Notes: a model not told the origin generated them from the sequence alone. A DNA stretch of 51,924 nucleotides from Ga0077527 sp021300125 (GCA_046339595.1 JBKDUF010000082.1:1-51924), one strand, 5' to 3'; positions 33,665-45,450 are shown, counted from the first letter of the stretch. Program-made: numbers and translations.

Positions 33665-35004
33665 GTGGGCAAGCTGTATATCAAAACCTTCGGCTGCCAG
33701 ATGAACGAGTACGACTCGGACAAGATGGCCGACGTACTGCGCGGCGCCGAAGCCCTGACGCCGACCGACGATCCCGCCGAGGCCGACGTGATCCTGTTCA
33801 ACACCTGCTCGGTGCGCGAAAAAGCGCAGGAGAAGGTGTTCAACGACCTGGGCCGCATCAAGCACCTGAAACAGGAGAATCCCGGCCTCATCATCGGCGT
33901 CGGCGGCTGCGTGGCCAGCCAGGAAGGGTCTGCCATCGTCAAGCGCGCGCCCTATGTCGATGTCGTGTTCGGGCCGCAGACCCTGCATCGCCTGCCGCAG
34001 CTGATTGCCGAACGCCGGGCCAGCGGCAAGCCGCAGGTGGACATCAGCTTCCCCGAGGTCGAGAAGTTCGATCACCTGCCGCCGGCACGGGTCGAGGGCG
34101 CCAGCGCCTTTGTCTCGATCATGGAAGGCTGCAGCAAATACTGCTCCTTCTGCGTGGTGCCCTACACCCGCGGCGAGGAAATCTCGCGGCCGATGGATGA
34201 CGTGCTCGCCGAAGTCGCCGAGCTCGCCGCGCAGGGCGTGGGCGAAGTCACACTGCTCGGCCAGAACGTCAACGCCTGGCGCGAACCCGGCCCGGCTGCG
34301 GACGCCGCGGATTTCGCATTGCTTCTTGAATACGTGGCCGCGATCCCCGGTATCGAGCGCATCCGCTACACCACCTCGCATCCCAAGGAATTCACGCCGC
34401 GGCTGATCGAGGCTTACGCCCGAATTCCTCAGCTGGTGAGCCATGTCCACCTGCCGGTGCAGTCGGGCTCCGACCGCGTGCTGTCGGCAATGAAGCGCGG
34501 CTACACCGCGCTGGAATACAAGTCGATCATCCGCCGCCTGCGCGACGCACGTCCCGACATCTGCATTTCATCCGACTTCATTGTCGGTTTCCCGGGCGAG
34601 ACCGCAGCCGATTTCGAAGCGACGATGCGGCTGATCGAAGATATCGGCTTCGACGCGAGCTTCAGCTTCGTCTACAGCCGCCGGCCCGGCACGCCGGCCG
34701 CCGACCTCGCAGACGACACGCCGCCGGCGGTGAAACTCGAGCGCCTGCAGCGCCTGCAGCAGACAAACGACAGCCAGGCGCAGATCATCAGCCGGCAGAT
34801 GGTCGGCAGCCGGCAGCGGGTTCTGGTCGAGGGGCCGTCAAAACGCGATGCCGCCGAGCTGGCCGCGCGCACCGACAACAACCGGGTCGTCAATTTCGCG
34901 GGCCCGCGTGAACTGGCCGGAGGCTTCACCGAAGTGATCATCACCGGCGCGATGGCCCATACCCTGCGCGGCAAATGGGTGCGCGCCGAAAGGGCACTGG
35001 CCAC

Positions 35005-35008
<4 letters not shown>
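33665..35008 (+). CDS. miaB: tRNA-2-methylthio-N6-dimethylallyladenosine synthase
   Basis: A 447-residue radical-SAM methylthiotransferase that modifies A37 of tRNAs reading UNN codons. The N-terminal UPF0004 domain holds three Cys (KTFGCQMNEYDS, FNTCSVREKA, GVGGCVASQEG). The radical-SAM cluster motif is EGCSKYCSFCVVPYTRGEE. A C-terminal TRAM domain begins near residue 375. The start is the GTG at 33665 after TAAGG. It overlaps the start of phoH. Confidence 0.96.
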
Positions 35009-35957
<949 letters not shown>

Positions 35958-35961
<4 letters not shown>

Positions 35962-36422
35962 TCTCGCCTTACCGCAGCCCGCGGATCACGGTGCAGAACG
36001 CCTCCACCGCGCGCAACGTGCCAGCGGCCTCGCGCATCCGCCGCTGGGCACGCGCCGCGCTGCGCGGCGAAGCGCGGGTCGCGATCCGCATCGTCGGCGC
36101 CGCCGAGGGCCGGCTGCTCAACCGCAGCTACCGCCGCAGGGATTACGCCACCAATGTGCTGACCTTCGTATTCCGCGACCGCGCGCCATTCGAGGGGGAT
36201 CTCGCGCTGTGCGCCCCGGTGATCACGCGCGAGGCACGCGCCCAGGGCAAGCCGGTGGCCGCGCACTACGCACACATGGTCGTACACGGACTGCTCCACC
36301 TGCAGGGCTACGACCACGAAAACGAGCGCGATGCCGCGGCGATGGAAAAACGCGAGCGCGCCCTGCTCGCCGCATTCGGCTATCCTGATCCCTACAAGGC
36401 CGCCGCTTCGCACGGCCGCTGA
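35958..36422 (+). CDS. ybeY: Endoribonuclease YbeY
   Basis: A 154-residue zinc metalloprotein required for 16S rRNA 3'-end processing and ribosome quality control. The three-His motif is HGLLHLQGYDHENE near residue 110-123. NRSYRRRDYATNVLTFVF is the conserved central block. Start codon overlaps ybeZ by four bases and corC starts 7 bases after its stop, so all are in one operon. Confidence 0.95.
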
Positions 36423-36429
36423 CCCCGCC

Positions 36430-37266
36430 ATGGACGAATCCGCCAAACAACCCTCACTGCTGGAACGGCTGTCCGCATTCCTGCTGCGTGAACCCGAGGA
36501 CCGCGAGCAGCTGATCGAGCTGCTGCGCTCCGCGCATGACAACAATCTGCTCGACGCCGACGGCCTCGCCATGATTGAGGGCGTGCTGCAGGTGTCGGAA
36601 ATGCAGGCGCGCGACATCATGGTGCCGCGCGCGCAGATGGATGTGATCGACGTCAACGAGCCGCCGGACCGGTTCATCCCGCTGGTGATCGAAACCGCGC
36701 ACTCCCGCTTCCCGGTGATTGACGAGAACCGGGACGACGTGATCGGCATCCTGCTCGCCAAGGATCTGCTGCGCTACTACGCCGGCGAGGAGGAGTTCAA
36801 TGTCCGCGACATGTTGCGTCCGGCGGTGTTCATTCCCGAGTCCAAGCCGCTCAACGTGCTGCTCAAGGAATTCCGCAAGAACCGCAATCACATTGCGATC
36901 GTGGTCGATGAATACGGCGGCGTTGCCGGCCTCATCACCATCGAGGACGTGCTCGAGCAGATTGTCGGCGACATCGAGGACGAGTACGACTTCGACGAGG
37001 CCGAAGACAATATCGTCCAGGAAAAGCGGGGTATCTACCGCGTCAAGGCGCTGACCGAGATTGCCGATTTCAACGCCGCCTTCGGCACCGCCTTCGACGA
37101 CAACGAGTTCGACACGGTTGGCGGACTGGTGCTCAAGCGCCTGGGCCGCGTGCCCAAGCGCGGCGAGCAGCTCGTGATCGACAGCCTGACCTTCCGCGTG
37201 CTGCGTGCCGACAGCCGCCGCATCTACCTGCTGCAGGTGATGCGAAAGCTCGACAAGCCGGCCTAG
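36430..37266 (+). CDS. corC: CorC/HlyC-type CBS-domain protein (YbeX)
   Basis: A 278-residue cytosolic protein without membrane segments. It has two CBS domains (about 65-195: DIMVPRAQMDVIDVNE and IAIVVDEYGGVAGLITIEDVLEQIVGDI) and a C-terminal CorC_HlyC transporter-associated domain (about 205-275). It is linked with cobalt/magnesium efflux and ribosome assembly in E. coli. The start is the ATG at 36430. lnt follows after 33 bases. Confidence 0.93.
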   Translation: MDESAKQPSLLERLSAFLLREPEDREQLIELLRSAHDNNLLDADGLAMIEGVLQVSEMQARDIMVPRAQMDVIDVNEPPDRFIPLVIETAHSRFPVIDENRDDVIGILLAKDLLRYYAGEEEFNVRDMLRPAVFIPESKPLNVLLKEFRKNRNHIAIVVDEYGGVAGLITIEDVLEQIVGDIEDEYDFDEAEDNIVQEKRGIYRVKALTEIADFNAAFGTAFDDNEFDTVGGLVLKRLGRVPKRGEQLVIDSLTFRVLRADSRRIYLLQVMRKLDKPA

Positions 37267-37299
37267 CGCAACCCGCCGAACTGAACCTGGTCGGGTCTG

Positions 37300-38811
37300 A
37301 TGCCGGCACGAACCTCACGCTGGACGCTGCGTGCCGCTGCAGCCGCGCTCGGCACGCTGAGCGTCGCCGCTTACGAACCGTTCGCGTTGCCGGCAGTGGC
37401 ACTTGCGGCATTCGGCGGGCTGTTCCTGCTGTGGATGCGCGCGGACCATGCCCGCGAGGCCGCATGGCTGGGCTTTGCCTTCGGTCTAGGCTGGTTCCTC
37501 GGCGGCGTGTCCTGGGTCTACGTCAGCCTCCACACCTTTGGCGCCATGCCGGCGCCACTCGCCGCCGCGGTGACGCTGCTGTTCTGCGCCTACCTCGCGC
37601 TGCATCCGGCACTCGCCGGCTATCTGAGCCGTCGCAGCACCTTGTCGCCGGCGCTGAACTGGCTGCTGTTCGCACCAGCCGTCTTCACCCTGACCGAGTG
37701 GTTGCGCGGCTGGCTGTGGACCGGCTTCCCCTGGCTCAATCCGGGCTACTCGCAGGTGCCGGCCAGCCCGCTCGCGGGTTATGCGCCGGTCTTCGGCCTG
37801 CACGGCCTGACTCTCGCCCTGCTCGCCACTGCCGCGGCGCTGGCCTGGCTGCTGCACGCCAGGGCATGGCGTCAAGCCCGCGGGCTGTGGCCCGTGTGTG
37901 CCGCATTGCTGTTGCTGTGGGGCTGCGGTGCCGCCCTCAGAACCGTGGACTGGACCGAAGCCGCGGGGCCGCCGCTGCGGGTGAGCCTGATCCAGGGCAA
38001 CGTCGCGCAGGACCTGAAGTGGCGCGAGGATCAGCTGCGCCACACCCTTGAGCGTTACCTGCGCCTGGTCAGGGCCAGCGATGCGCAGCTGATCGTGCTC
38101 CCGGAAACCGCGCTGCCGCTGTTCCTGGATCAAGTGTCGCGCGATTACCTCGATGCGCTGGCCGCGCATGCCCGCGCCCGCGGCGGCGACCTGCTGCTGG
38201 GCATTCCGGAACGCATCCCCGGCGGCGGCTATTACAACAGCGTGGTGTCCCTGGGCAGCGCGCCGCCGCAGTTCTACCGCAAGGACCACCTGGTGCCCTT
38301 CGGCGAATTCATCCCGCTGCGTCCGCTGCTCGGCTTCATCGTCAGCTTTCTCGCCATTCCGCTGCAGGATTTTGCCCGCGGCGGCGCCATGCAGCAGCCG
38401 CTGGCCGTCGCCGGCCAGCAGGTCGCAATGAACATCTGCTACGAGGACGCCTTCGGCGAGGAAATCATCCGCCAGCTGCCGCAGGCAACGCTGCTGGTCA
38501 ACGTCAGCAATGTGGCCTGGTTCGGCCGTTCGCTGGCGCCGCGCCAGCACCTGCAGATCGCGCAGATGCGCGCGCTGGAAAGCGGGCGGCCGATGCTGCG
38601 CGCCACCAACACCGGCATCACTGCGGTGATCGCGCCCGACGGCCGCGTGGAGGCGATTGCACCGGAATTCAGCGAAGCCATCATCACCCGCGAGGTCGTC
38701 GGCCGCAGCGGTACGACGCCATTCGTGCGCTGGGGAAATCTCGCGGCGCTTCTGCTCTGCGTGCTCGCCATCGTCGCCGCGCTGGTGCTCGGCAAACGCC
38801 ACCGCGGATGA
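37300..38811 (+). CDS. lnt: Apolipoprotein N-acyltransferase
   Basis: A 503-residue inner-membrane enzyme that adds the third acyl chain to lipoproteins. There are five or six membrane segments in residues 10-215, a periplasmic nitrilase domain (about 225-475) and a final membrane helix. The catalytic triad is visible: Glu in VLPETALPLF, Lys in YRKDHLVPFGEF, and Cys in NICYEDAFGEE. Clients in this window include MltA and the LptM-like lipoprotein. Confidence 0.95.
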   Translation: MPARTSRWTLRAAAAALGTLSVAAYEPFALPAVALAAFGGLFLLWMRADHAREAAWLGFAFGLGWFLGGVSWVYVSLHTFGAMPAPLAAAVTLLFCAYLALHPALAGYLSRRSTLSPALNWLLFAPAVFTLTEWLRGWLWTGFPWLNPGYSQVPASPLAGYAPVFGLHGLTLALLATAAALAWLLHARAWRQARGLWPVCAALLLLWGCGAALRTVDWTEAAGPPLRVSLIQGNVAQDLKWREDQLRHTLERYLRLVRASDAQLIVLPETALPLFLDQVSRDYLDALAAHARARGGDLLLGIPERIPGGGYYNSVVSLGSAPPQFYRKDHLVPFGEFIPLRPLLGFIVSFLAIPLQDFARGGAMQQPLAVAGQQVAMNICYEDAFGEEIIRQLPQATLLVNVSNVAWFGRSLAPRQHLQIAQMRALESGRPMLRATNTGITAVIAPDGRVEAIAPEFSEAIITREVVGRSGTTPFVRWGNLAALLLCVLAIVAALVLGKRHRG

Positions 38812-38823
38812 CCCGGCGCTGCT

Positions 38824-38852
38824 TTGGCCCGGCGGGATAATCCCTGTAAAAT
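38824..38852 (+). promoter_or_regulatory. Probable sigma70 promoter of the glyQ operon
   Basis: TTGGCC (38824-38829) and TAAAAT (38847-38852) are separated by 17 bases, 40 bases upstream of the glyQ ATG. The -10 box is good and the -35 box only half matches the consensus. Confidence 0.55.
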
Positions 38853-38892
38853 TCGGCACTTACCGCACGCCCCTGCGCAATATCCCCGCGCC

Positions 38893-39837
38893 ATGCTCAG
38901 CTTCCAGCAAATCATCCTCAAACTGAACCAGTACTGGGACCGTCAGGGCTGCGCCCTGCTCCAGCCCTATGACATGGAAGTCGGCGCCGGCACCTTCCAC
39001 ACCGCAACCTTCCTGCGCGCGATCGGCCCGGAGCCATGGAAAGCCGCTTATGTGCAACCCTCACGCCGGCCCAAGGACGGGCGCTACGGCGAGAACCCCA
39101 ACCGCCTGCAGCACTATTACCAGTATCAGGTCGTGCTGAAGCCCTCGCCGCCCGACATTCTCGAGCTCTACCTCGGTTCGCTGCGCGAGATCGGTATCGA
39201 CCCGAAACAGCACGACATCCGCTTCGTCGAGGACGACTGGGAATCACCGACGCTGGGTGCCTGGGGACTCGGCTGGGAAGTGTGGCTGAACGGCATGGAA
39301 GTCACCCAGTTCACCTATTTCCAGGAAGTCGGCGGCATCGCCTGCAAGCCGATCATGGGCGAGATCACCTACGGTTTGGAGCGGCTCGCGATGTACCTGC
39401 AGCAGAAGGAAAGCGTGTTCGATCTTGAATGGGCACCGGGCATCCGCTACCACGACGTCTATTTCCAGAACGAGGTCGAGCAGTCCACCTTCAACTTCGA
39501 GCAGGCCAATGTCGAAGTGCTGCTGCAGCAGTTCGGCCAGTTCGAGGCGGAAGCCAAGCGCCTGTTCGAGGCCGGCCTCGCGCTGCCCGGATACGAGATG
39601 GTGATGAAGTGCTCGCACAGCTTCAACCTGCTCGATGCCCGCGGCGCAATCTCGGTCACCGAGCGCGCCGCCTACATCGGCCGCGTGCGCGCGCTGGCGC
39701 GGCTTGCGGCCCAGGCCTATTACGCCTCGCGCAAGGCCCACCGCTTCGAGCGCGCAAGCCTGGAGGCGCTGCAGGCCTTCCTGCCCACCGAGGAACGCGA
39801 TGAAGTGCTCGCGGCGCGTGCGGAGGTGCGCGCATGA
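38893..39837 (+). CDS. glyQ: Glycyl-tRNA synthetase, alpha subunit
   Basis: A 314-residue class II catalytic subunit of the bacterial alpha2beta2 glycyl-tRNA synthetase. LSFQQIILKLNQYWDRQGCALLQPYDMEVGAGTFHTATFLRA at the start and YVQPSRRPKDGRYGENPNR are diagnostic. The start is the ATG at 38893. Its stop overlaps the start of glyS (ATGA). Confidence 0.97.
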   Translation: MLSFQQIILKLNQYWDRQGCALLQPYDMEVGAGTFHTATFLRAIGPEPWKAAYVQPSRRPKDGRYGENPNRLQHYYQYQVVLKPSPPDILELYLGSLREIGIDPKQHDIRFVEDDWESPTLGAWGLGWEVWLNGMEVTQFTYFQEVGGIACKPIMGEITYGLERLAMYLQQKESVFDLEWAPGIRYHDVYFQNEVEQSTFNFEQANVEVLLQQFGQFEAEAKRLFEAGLALPGYEMVMKCSHSFNLLDARGAISVTERAAYIGRVRALARLAAQAYYASRKAHRFERASLEALQAFLPTEERDEVLAARAEVRA

Positions 39838-41954
39838 GCCAGCCGCTGCTCGTCGAACTCTTCACCGAGGAACTGCCCCCCAAGGCGCTGAAAAAGCTCG
39901 GCGAAGCCTTCGCCGCCGGCATCGCCGCGGGACTCAAACAGCGCGGACTGCTCGCCGCGGAAGGCCACGCCGTATACGCCACACCGCGAAGGCTGGCCGT
40001 GCGTTTTGATGCGGTGCTCGACAAGGGCGCGGACCAGCCGGTCGAGGAAAAACTGATGCCGCTGGCCGTCGCCCGCGGCACCGACGGCAAAGCCAGTCCG
40101 GCGCTGGAGAAAAAACTGGCGGCCAGCGGCCGTGCCCATCTGGCCGCACTGTTTCCTGACGGCCGCGACGGCCCCGATGCCTTTGCCGTCAAAAAAGACG
40201 GCAAGGCCGAATTCGTCTATCTGCAAACCCTCGCCAGGGGCTTGCCGCTCACCCGTGCGCTCGAGGAAGCGCTCAACGAAGCCATCGAAAAGCTGCCGAT
40301 CCCCAAGGTCATGACCTACCAGTTGCCCGACGGCATCACCACGGTCAAATTCGTGCGCCCGGCGCACGGCCTGCTCGCGCTGCACGGCAGCAGTGTTGTC
40401 GATGTCGCCGCCCTCGGCCTGAAAGCAGGCCGTCTCACCCACGGCCACCGGTTCCTCGGGCAGGCCGATATCGCGCTGGACAGTGCGGACGATTACGAGA
40501 CGCGGCTGCAGGACACCGGCAAGGTCATCGTTGGCTTCGACCGGCGCCGCGCCATGATCGAGTCGCAACTCAATGCCAAGTCCGCTGAACTTGGCGCCAG
40601 CCTCGGCGACTACAGCCTGCTGCTGGACGAAGTCACCGCGCTGGTCGAATGGCCGGTGGTCTATGTCGCCGAGTTCGACCCGGCCTTCCTTGAGGTGCCG
40701 CAGGAATGCCTGATCCTGACCATGCGTACCAACCAGAAATATTTCCCGCTGTTTGATGCCGCGGGAAAACTCACCCACCGCTTCCTGATCGTCAGCAACA
40801 TGCAGGTTGCGGATCCGTCCAATATTGTCAGCGGCAACCAGCGCGTGGTGCGGCCGCGGCTGGACGATGCGCGTTTCTTCTACAACCAGGACCGCCGGGA
40901 GCGCCTGGATGCGCGCATCTCGCGCCTGGGCCAGGTGGTCTACCACAACCGGCTGGGCACGCAGCTCGAACGCGTCGAGCGCGTGGCGCAACTCGCCAGC
41001 GACATCGCCCGGGCGCTCGGGGCTGACCACGTGATGGCGGGACGCGCGGCGCGGCTGGCCAAGGCCGACCTCATCACCGGCATGGTCGGCGAGTTTCCGG
41101 AACTGCAGGGCATCATGGGGCGCTACTACGCCCTGCATGACGGTGAGCCGGCCACCATCGCCAACGCCATCGCCGAGCATTACCAGCCGCGATTCGCCGG
41201 CGACCGCCTGCCCGAGCACCCGGTGTCCTGCGCCGTCGCGCTGGCCGACAAGCTGGAAACCCTGGCCGGGCTGTTCGGCATCGGCCAGCTGCCGACCGGC
41301 GACCGCGATCCTTTCGCACTGCGCCGTCACGCGCTGGGCGTGATCCGCATCCTGATCGAGCGTGACCTGCCGCTGAAACTCGACGCGCTGGTGAGCGACG
41401 CCTTCTCGGCGTTTGCCAGGGCAATGAAGCTCGCCGACGCACACGCCGATCTCGAAAACTTCATGTTCGAGCGCATGCGCGGATACTTTGCGGAGCAGGG
41501 TTACACCACACACGAAATTGAGGCGGTTATCAGTCAACGACCTCCTGAAATTCGCTTGATCCCGGCAAAACTCGCTGCGGTCAAGGCATTTTTCGCTCTG
41601 CCCGAAGCAGCAAGCCTCGCTGCGGCGAACAAACGGATCCGAAACATCCTCAAAAAAGCGCCTCCAACCGAAGGAACGGACATCATGCCGCTTCCCTTTG
41701 TCAGCGCTGAGGAAGCCGCACTTTTCAACACCATGGAGCGCCTAGGCCCGGTCATTGTGGAACACTTCAGGAATCAGTCTTACACAGATGCGTTGCTCGA
41801 ACTGGCAAAATTCAAGTCTCCGGTTGATGATTTCTTCGATAAAGTCATGGTCATGACCGATGATCCGGCACTGCGTAACAGTCGGTTGGCCCTGCTCCGC
41901 ACCCTCGAAGGATTCATGAATCAGGTCGCCGACATATCCGTACTGGCGGCATGA
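39834..41954 (+). CDS. glyS: Glycyl-tRNA synthetase, beta subunit
   Basis: A 706-residue beta subunit that binds tRNA-Gly. LLVELFTEELPPKALKKLG at the start, CLILTMRTNQKYFPLFD in the middle and a C-terminal anticodon-binding (DALR-like) domain. The last ~400 bases (from about 41520) have distinctly lower GC and different codon choices than the rest: I count about 43% GC for 41761-41820 and 47% for 41821-41880, against 72% for 41221-41280. The frame is intact. The ATGA overlap with the next gene is preserved. Confidence 0.96.
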   Translation: MSQPLLVELFTEELPPKALKKLGEAFAAGIAAGLKQRGLLAAEGHAVYATPRRLAVRFDAVLDKGADQPVEEKLMPLAVARGTDGKASPALEKKLAASGRAHLAALFPDGRDGPDAFAVKKDGKAEFVYLQTLARGLPLTRALEEALNEAIEKLPIPKVMTYQLPDGITTVKFVRPAHGLLALHGSSVVDVAALGLKAGRLTHGHRFLGQADIALDSADDYETRLQDTGKVIVGFDRRRAMIESQLNAKSAELGASLGDYSLLLDEVTALVEWPVVYVAEFDPAFLEVPQECLILTMRTNQKYFPLFDAAGKLTHRFLIVSNMQVADPSNIVSGNQRVVRPRLDDARFFYNQDRRERLDARISRLGQVVYHNRLGTQLERVERVAQLASDIARALGADHVMAGRAARLAKADLITGMVGEFPELQGIMGRYYALHDGEPATIANAIAEHYQPRFAGDRLPEHPVSCAVALADKLETLAGLFGIGQLPTGDRDPFALRRHALGVIRILIERDLPLKLDALVSDAFSAFARAMKLADAHADLENFMFERMRGYFAEQGYTTHEIEAVISQRPPEIRLIPAKLAAVKAFFALPEAASLAAANKRIRNILKKAPPTEGTDIMPLPFVSAEEAALFNTMERLGPVIVEHFRNQSYTDALLELAKFKSPVDDFFDKVMVMTDDPALRNSRLALLRTLEGFMNQVADISVLAA

Positions 41955-42484
41955 AACTCGTCATCCTCGACCGCGACGGCGTGATCAACCACGACAGCCC
42001 GTCGTACATCAAGAGCCCGGAGGAATGGAAGCCGATTCCGGGCAGCCTTGAGGCCATTGCCCTGCTCAACCAGGCGGGCTTCCGGGTGATGGTCGCCACC
42101 AACCAGTCCGGTATCGGACGCGGCCTCTTCGACATGGCCATGCTCAACGCGATCCACGACAAGATGCACCGCGCGCTGGGCCTGGCCGGCGGACGGGTGG
42201 ACGGCATCTTTTTCTGCCCCCACGTGCAGGACGCCGGCTGCCGCTGCCGCAAGCCGCAGCCCGGGCTGCTCGAGGAGATCAGCCGCCGCCTTGGCATCGG
42301 TCTCGACGGCGTACCGGTGATCGGCGACTCGCTGCGCGACCTGCAGGCCGGTGCTTCGGTCGGTGCGCAGCCGATCCTGGTGCTGACCGGCAAGGGCAAG
42401 AACACGCGCAAGGCAGGCGGCCTGCCGCCGCAGACGCTCATCCACGCCGATCTCGCCGAAGCGGTGCGGGCGCTGCTGCGCTGA
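41951..42484 (+). CDS. gmhB: D-glycero-beta-D-manno-heptose 1,7-bisphosphate 7-phosphatase
   Basis: A 177-residue HAD phosphatase of the lipopolysaccharide heptose pathway. The nucleophile motif is LVILDRDGVINHDSPSYIKSP, followed by VATNQSGIGRG, a zinc-type loop with CPHVQDAGCRCRKPQPG, and VIGDSLRDLQAG. It overlaps glyS by four bases and shares one base with the plsC start (TGATG). Confidence 0.94.
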   Translation: MKLVILDRDGVINHDSPSYIKSPEEWKPIPGSLEAIALLNQAGFRVMVATNQSGIGRGLFDMAMLNAIHDKMHRALGLAGGRVDGIFFCPHVQDAGCRCRKPQPGLLEEISRRLGIGLDGVPVIGDSLRDLQAGASVGAQPILVLTGKGKNTRKAGGLPPQTLIHADLAEAVRALLR

Positions 42485-43197
42485 TGCTGGCCATCCTGCG
42501 CTCGACGCTGTTCGCCGCATTTCTTGTCATCATCACGCCGCTGTTCACGGCCATTGCCCTGCTTACCTTCGCGCTGCCGGCGCTGACCCGTTACCGCATT
42601 ATCACGGTCTGGTCGCGCTGCGTGGTCTGGGCGGCGCGGGTCCTCTGCGGCATCCGCTACCGCGTCGTCGGCGCCGAACATCTGCCGCGCCAGCCGTGCA
42701 TCATCCTGTCCAAGCATCAGTCCGCCTGGGAGACCCTGGCGCTGCAGCTGATTTTCCCGCCCCAGGTGTGGGTGCTGAAAAAGGAACTGCTGCGTGTGCC
42801 CTTTTTCGGATGGGGGCTGGCCATGCTGTCGCCGATCGCGATTGACCGCAGCGCGCGGCGCGAGGCCCTGCAGCAGCTGATCGAGCAGGGGCGCGAACGC
42901 CTGGCCGCCGGCTTCAGCATCGTGATCTTTCCCGAGGGCACGCGCATCGCGCCCGGGCAGCGCGGCAAATACCGCCCGGGCGGCGCGCGGCTGGCAGTGG
43001 AAACCGGGACCCCGGTGATTCCGGTGGCACACAATGCCGGGCTGTGCTGGGGGCGCAACGCCTTCATCAAGCGGCCGGGACTGGTCACCGTCAGCATCGG
43101 CGCGCCGATCGGCCCGCAGGGTATGAACGCCGATCAGCTGGCGCGATCCGTTGAAGACTGGATCGAAGGTGAAATGCCGCGGCTGAATTCACGATGA
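42484..43197 (+). CDS. plsC: 1-acyl-sn-glycerol-3-phosphate acyltransferase
   Basis: A 237-residue inner-membrane acyltransferase for phosphatidic acid synthesis. An N-terminal membrane segment (residues 8-32) is followed by motif I as KHQSAWE; the usual HX4D has Glu instead of Asp, which is a known variant in relatives of this group. The later motifs IVIFPEGTR and ETGTPVIPVAHN are normal. It starts inside the gmhB stop and overlaps the next gene (ATGA). Confidence 0.92.
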   Translation: MLAILRSTLFAAFLVIITPLFTAIALLTFALPALTRYRIITVWSRCVVWAARVLCGIRYRVVGAEHLPRQPCIILSKHQSAWETLALQLIFPPQVWVLKKELLRVPFFGWGLAMLSPIAIDRSARREALQQLIEQGRERLAAGFSIVIFPEGTRIAPGQRGKYRPGGARLAVETGTPVIPVAHNAGLCWGRNAFIKRPGLVTVSIGAPIGPQGMNADQLARSVEDWIEGEMPRLNSR

Positions 43198-43901
43198 GTG
43201 CCCTGGCTTCACGCATCGAGCTGGCGGGACGGGTGATTGATTACGAACTGCGCCGCAGCGCGCGCCGGCGTTCGATCGGCCTGCTCGTGGACGAGCGCGG
43301 CCTGCGTGTCGCGGCCCCGCCTTCGGCGCCGCTGGGCGACGTCGAGCGCATGCTGCGCGACCATGCCCCGTGGGTGCTGCGCAAGCTGGAGCAATGGCAG
43401 TCGCGACGCCGTCCCGCGCTTCTGGGGCAGGCCGGGGAGCGGATCTGCTGCCGCGGCCAGTGGCTAGTGCTGGCCCTGGACCGGGCCGCCGATGCGCCGC
43501 AGCGCGTGGGCGATTGCCTGCTGGTCGGTCCGCCCGCGCTGCAGCCCGAGGCGGTACTGCGCCGGGTCAACGCCTGGCTGCGCCGGGAGGCGCTGGCCCT
43601 GTTCCGCGAGCGCTGCGCCCGTTTCAGCGAACGGCTGGGCCTGCCGCGGCCGCGGGTTTTGCTGTCGAGCGCGCGCACGCGCTGGGGCAGCTGCCATCCC
43701 GACGGCCATATCCGCATGAGCTGGCGGCTGATCCAGCTGCCCTTGCCGCTGATCGACTATGTTGCCGCCCACGAAGTCGCGCATCTGCGCGAAATGAACC
43801 ATTCGCCGGCGTTCTGGCGTGTGGTGGACAGCCTGGTCGGTGACCACCGGCCGTTGCGCGCGGCGCTGCGCAGCGACAGCGGTGCCTACCTGGTGTTGTA
43901 G
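43194..43901 (+). CDS. YgjP-like (DUF45) metal-dependent hydrolase
   Basis: A 235-residue protein. The zinc metallopeptidase-like motif is AAHEVAHLREMNHSPAFW (HExxH plus a third His). TRWGSCHPDGHIRMSWRLIQLP just before it is the other family signature. The family is related to SprT/wss-type proteases; the substrate is unknown. It ends in a perfect 16-base tandem duplication that carries the stop codon. Confidence 0.88.
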   Translation: MSALASRIELAGRVIDYELRRSARRRSIGLLVDERGLRVAAPPSAPLGDVERMLRDHAPWVLRKLEQWQSRRRPALLGQAGERICCRGQWLVLALDRAADAPQRVGDCLLVGPPALQPEAVLRRVNAWLRREALALFRERCARFSERLGLPRPRVLLSSARTRWGSCHPDGHIRMSWRLIQLPLPLIDYVAAHEVAHLREMNHSPAFWRVVDSLVGDHRPLRAALRSDSGAYLVL

Positions 43902-43922
43902 AAACGTGGTGTTGTAGAAACG
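43891..43922 (+). repeat. Perfect 16-base tandem duplication over a stop codon
   Basis: TGGTGTTGTAGAAACG occurs twice head to tail (43891-43906 and 43907-43922). The first copy contains the last codons and the TAG stop of the YgjP-like gene; the second copy lies outside it and lengthens the spacer to the next gene. Confidence 0.9.
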
Positions 43923-44033
43923 GCTGCCCAGGGCTGCTGTGCTACACTTTTTTGCAGCGTCGCTTCGCATCGTATCGGCCTGGACACCCCGACGCCGTGT
44001 TCGTGGCCATGCCGGACATCCCGGCAACCGCCC

Positions 44034-44170
44034 ATGTCCGCACATCTCCGCATCCTGTTCCTGATCGCCCTGTTGTCGCTCGCCGGTTGCGGCCACAAGG
44101 GCCCGCTGTACCTGCCCGGCCAGAAACCCCCCGCAAAATCTGCGCCGGCAGATCCGGCCGCCGTGAAACC

Positions 44171-44174
<4 letters not shown>
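44034..44174 (+). CDS. lptM: LptM-like (YifL-type) small lipoprotein
   Basis: A 46-residue lipoprotein. The signal peptide LRILFLIALLSLAGC ends in the lipobox LAGC, followed at once by GHKGPLYLPGQKPP, the hallmark of the YifL/LptM family (CGxKGPLYxP). LptM helps oxidative maturation of the LPS translocon LptD in E. coli. The proline-rich tail ends in AVKP. Its stop overlaps the lysA start (ATGA), which matches the conserved lptM-lysA pair. A TACACT hexamer at 43943-43948 may be a -10 box. Confidence 0.9.
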
Positions 44175-45412
<1,238 letters not shown>

Positions 45413-45418
<6 letters not shown>

Positions 45419-45450
45419 TCGCGCCACATCAGGCAATCTTTTTCTTTTTC
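45413..45450 (+). terminator. Possible terminator of lysA
   Basis: GATTG (45413-45417) and CAATC (45434-45438) can pair, and CAATC is followed by TTTTTCTTTTTC. The stem is short and the loop long (16 bases), so this is a moderate candidate. Confidence 0.4.

Noticed and set aside
37486..38859. 457-codon minus-strand frame antisense to lnt
   Set aside because: Shadow of lnt; Gln/Arg/Ala-rich translation with no fold.
39720..41537. 605-codon open frame on the minus strand antisense to glyS
   Set aside because: It mirrors a high-GC coding strand and has no domain or start signals; glyS is certain.
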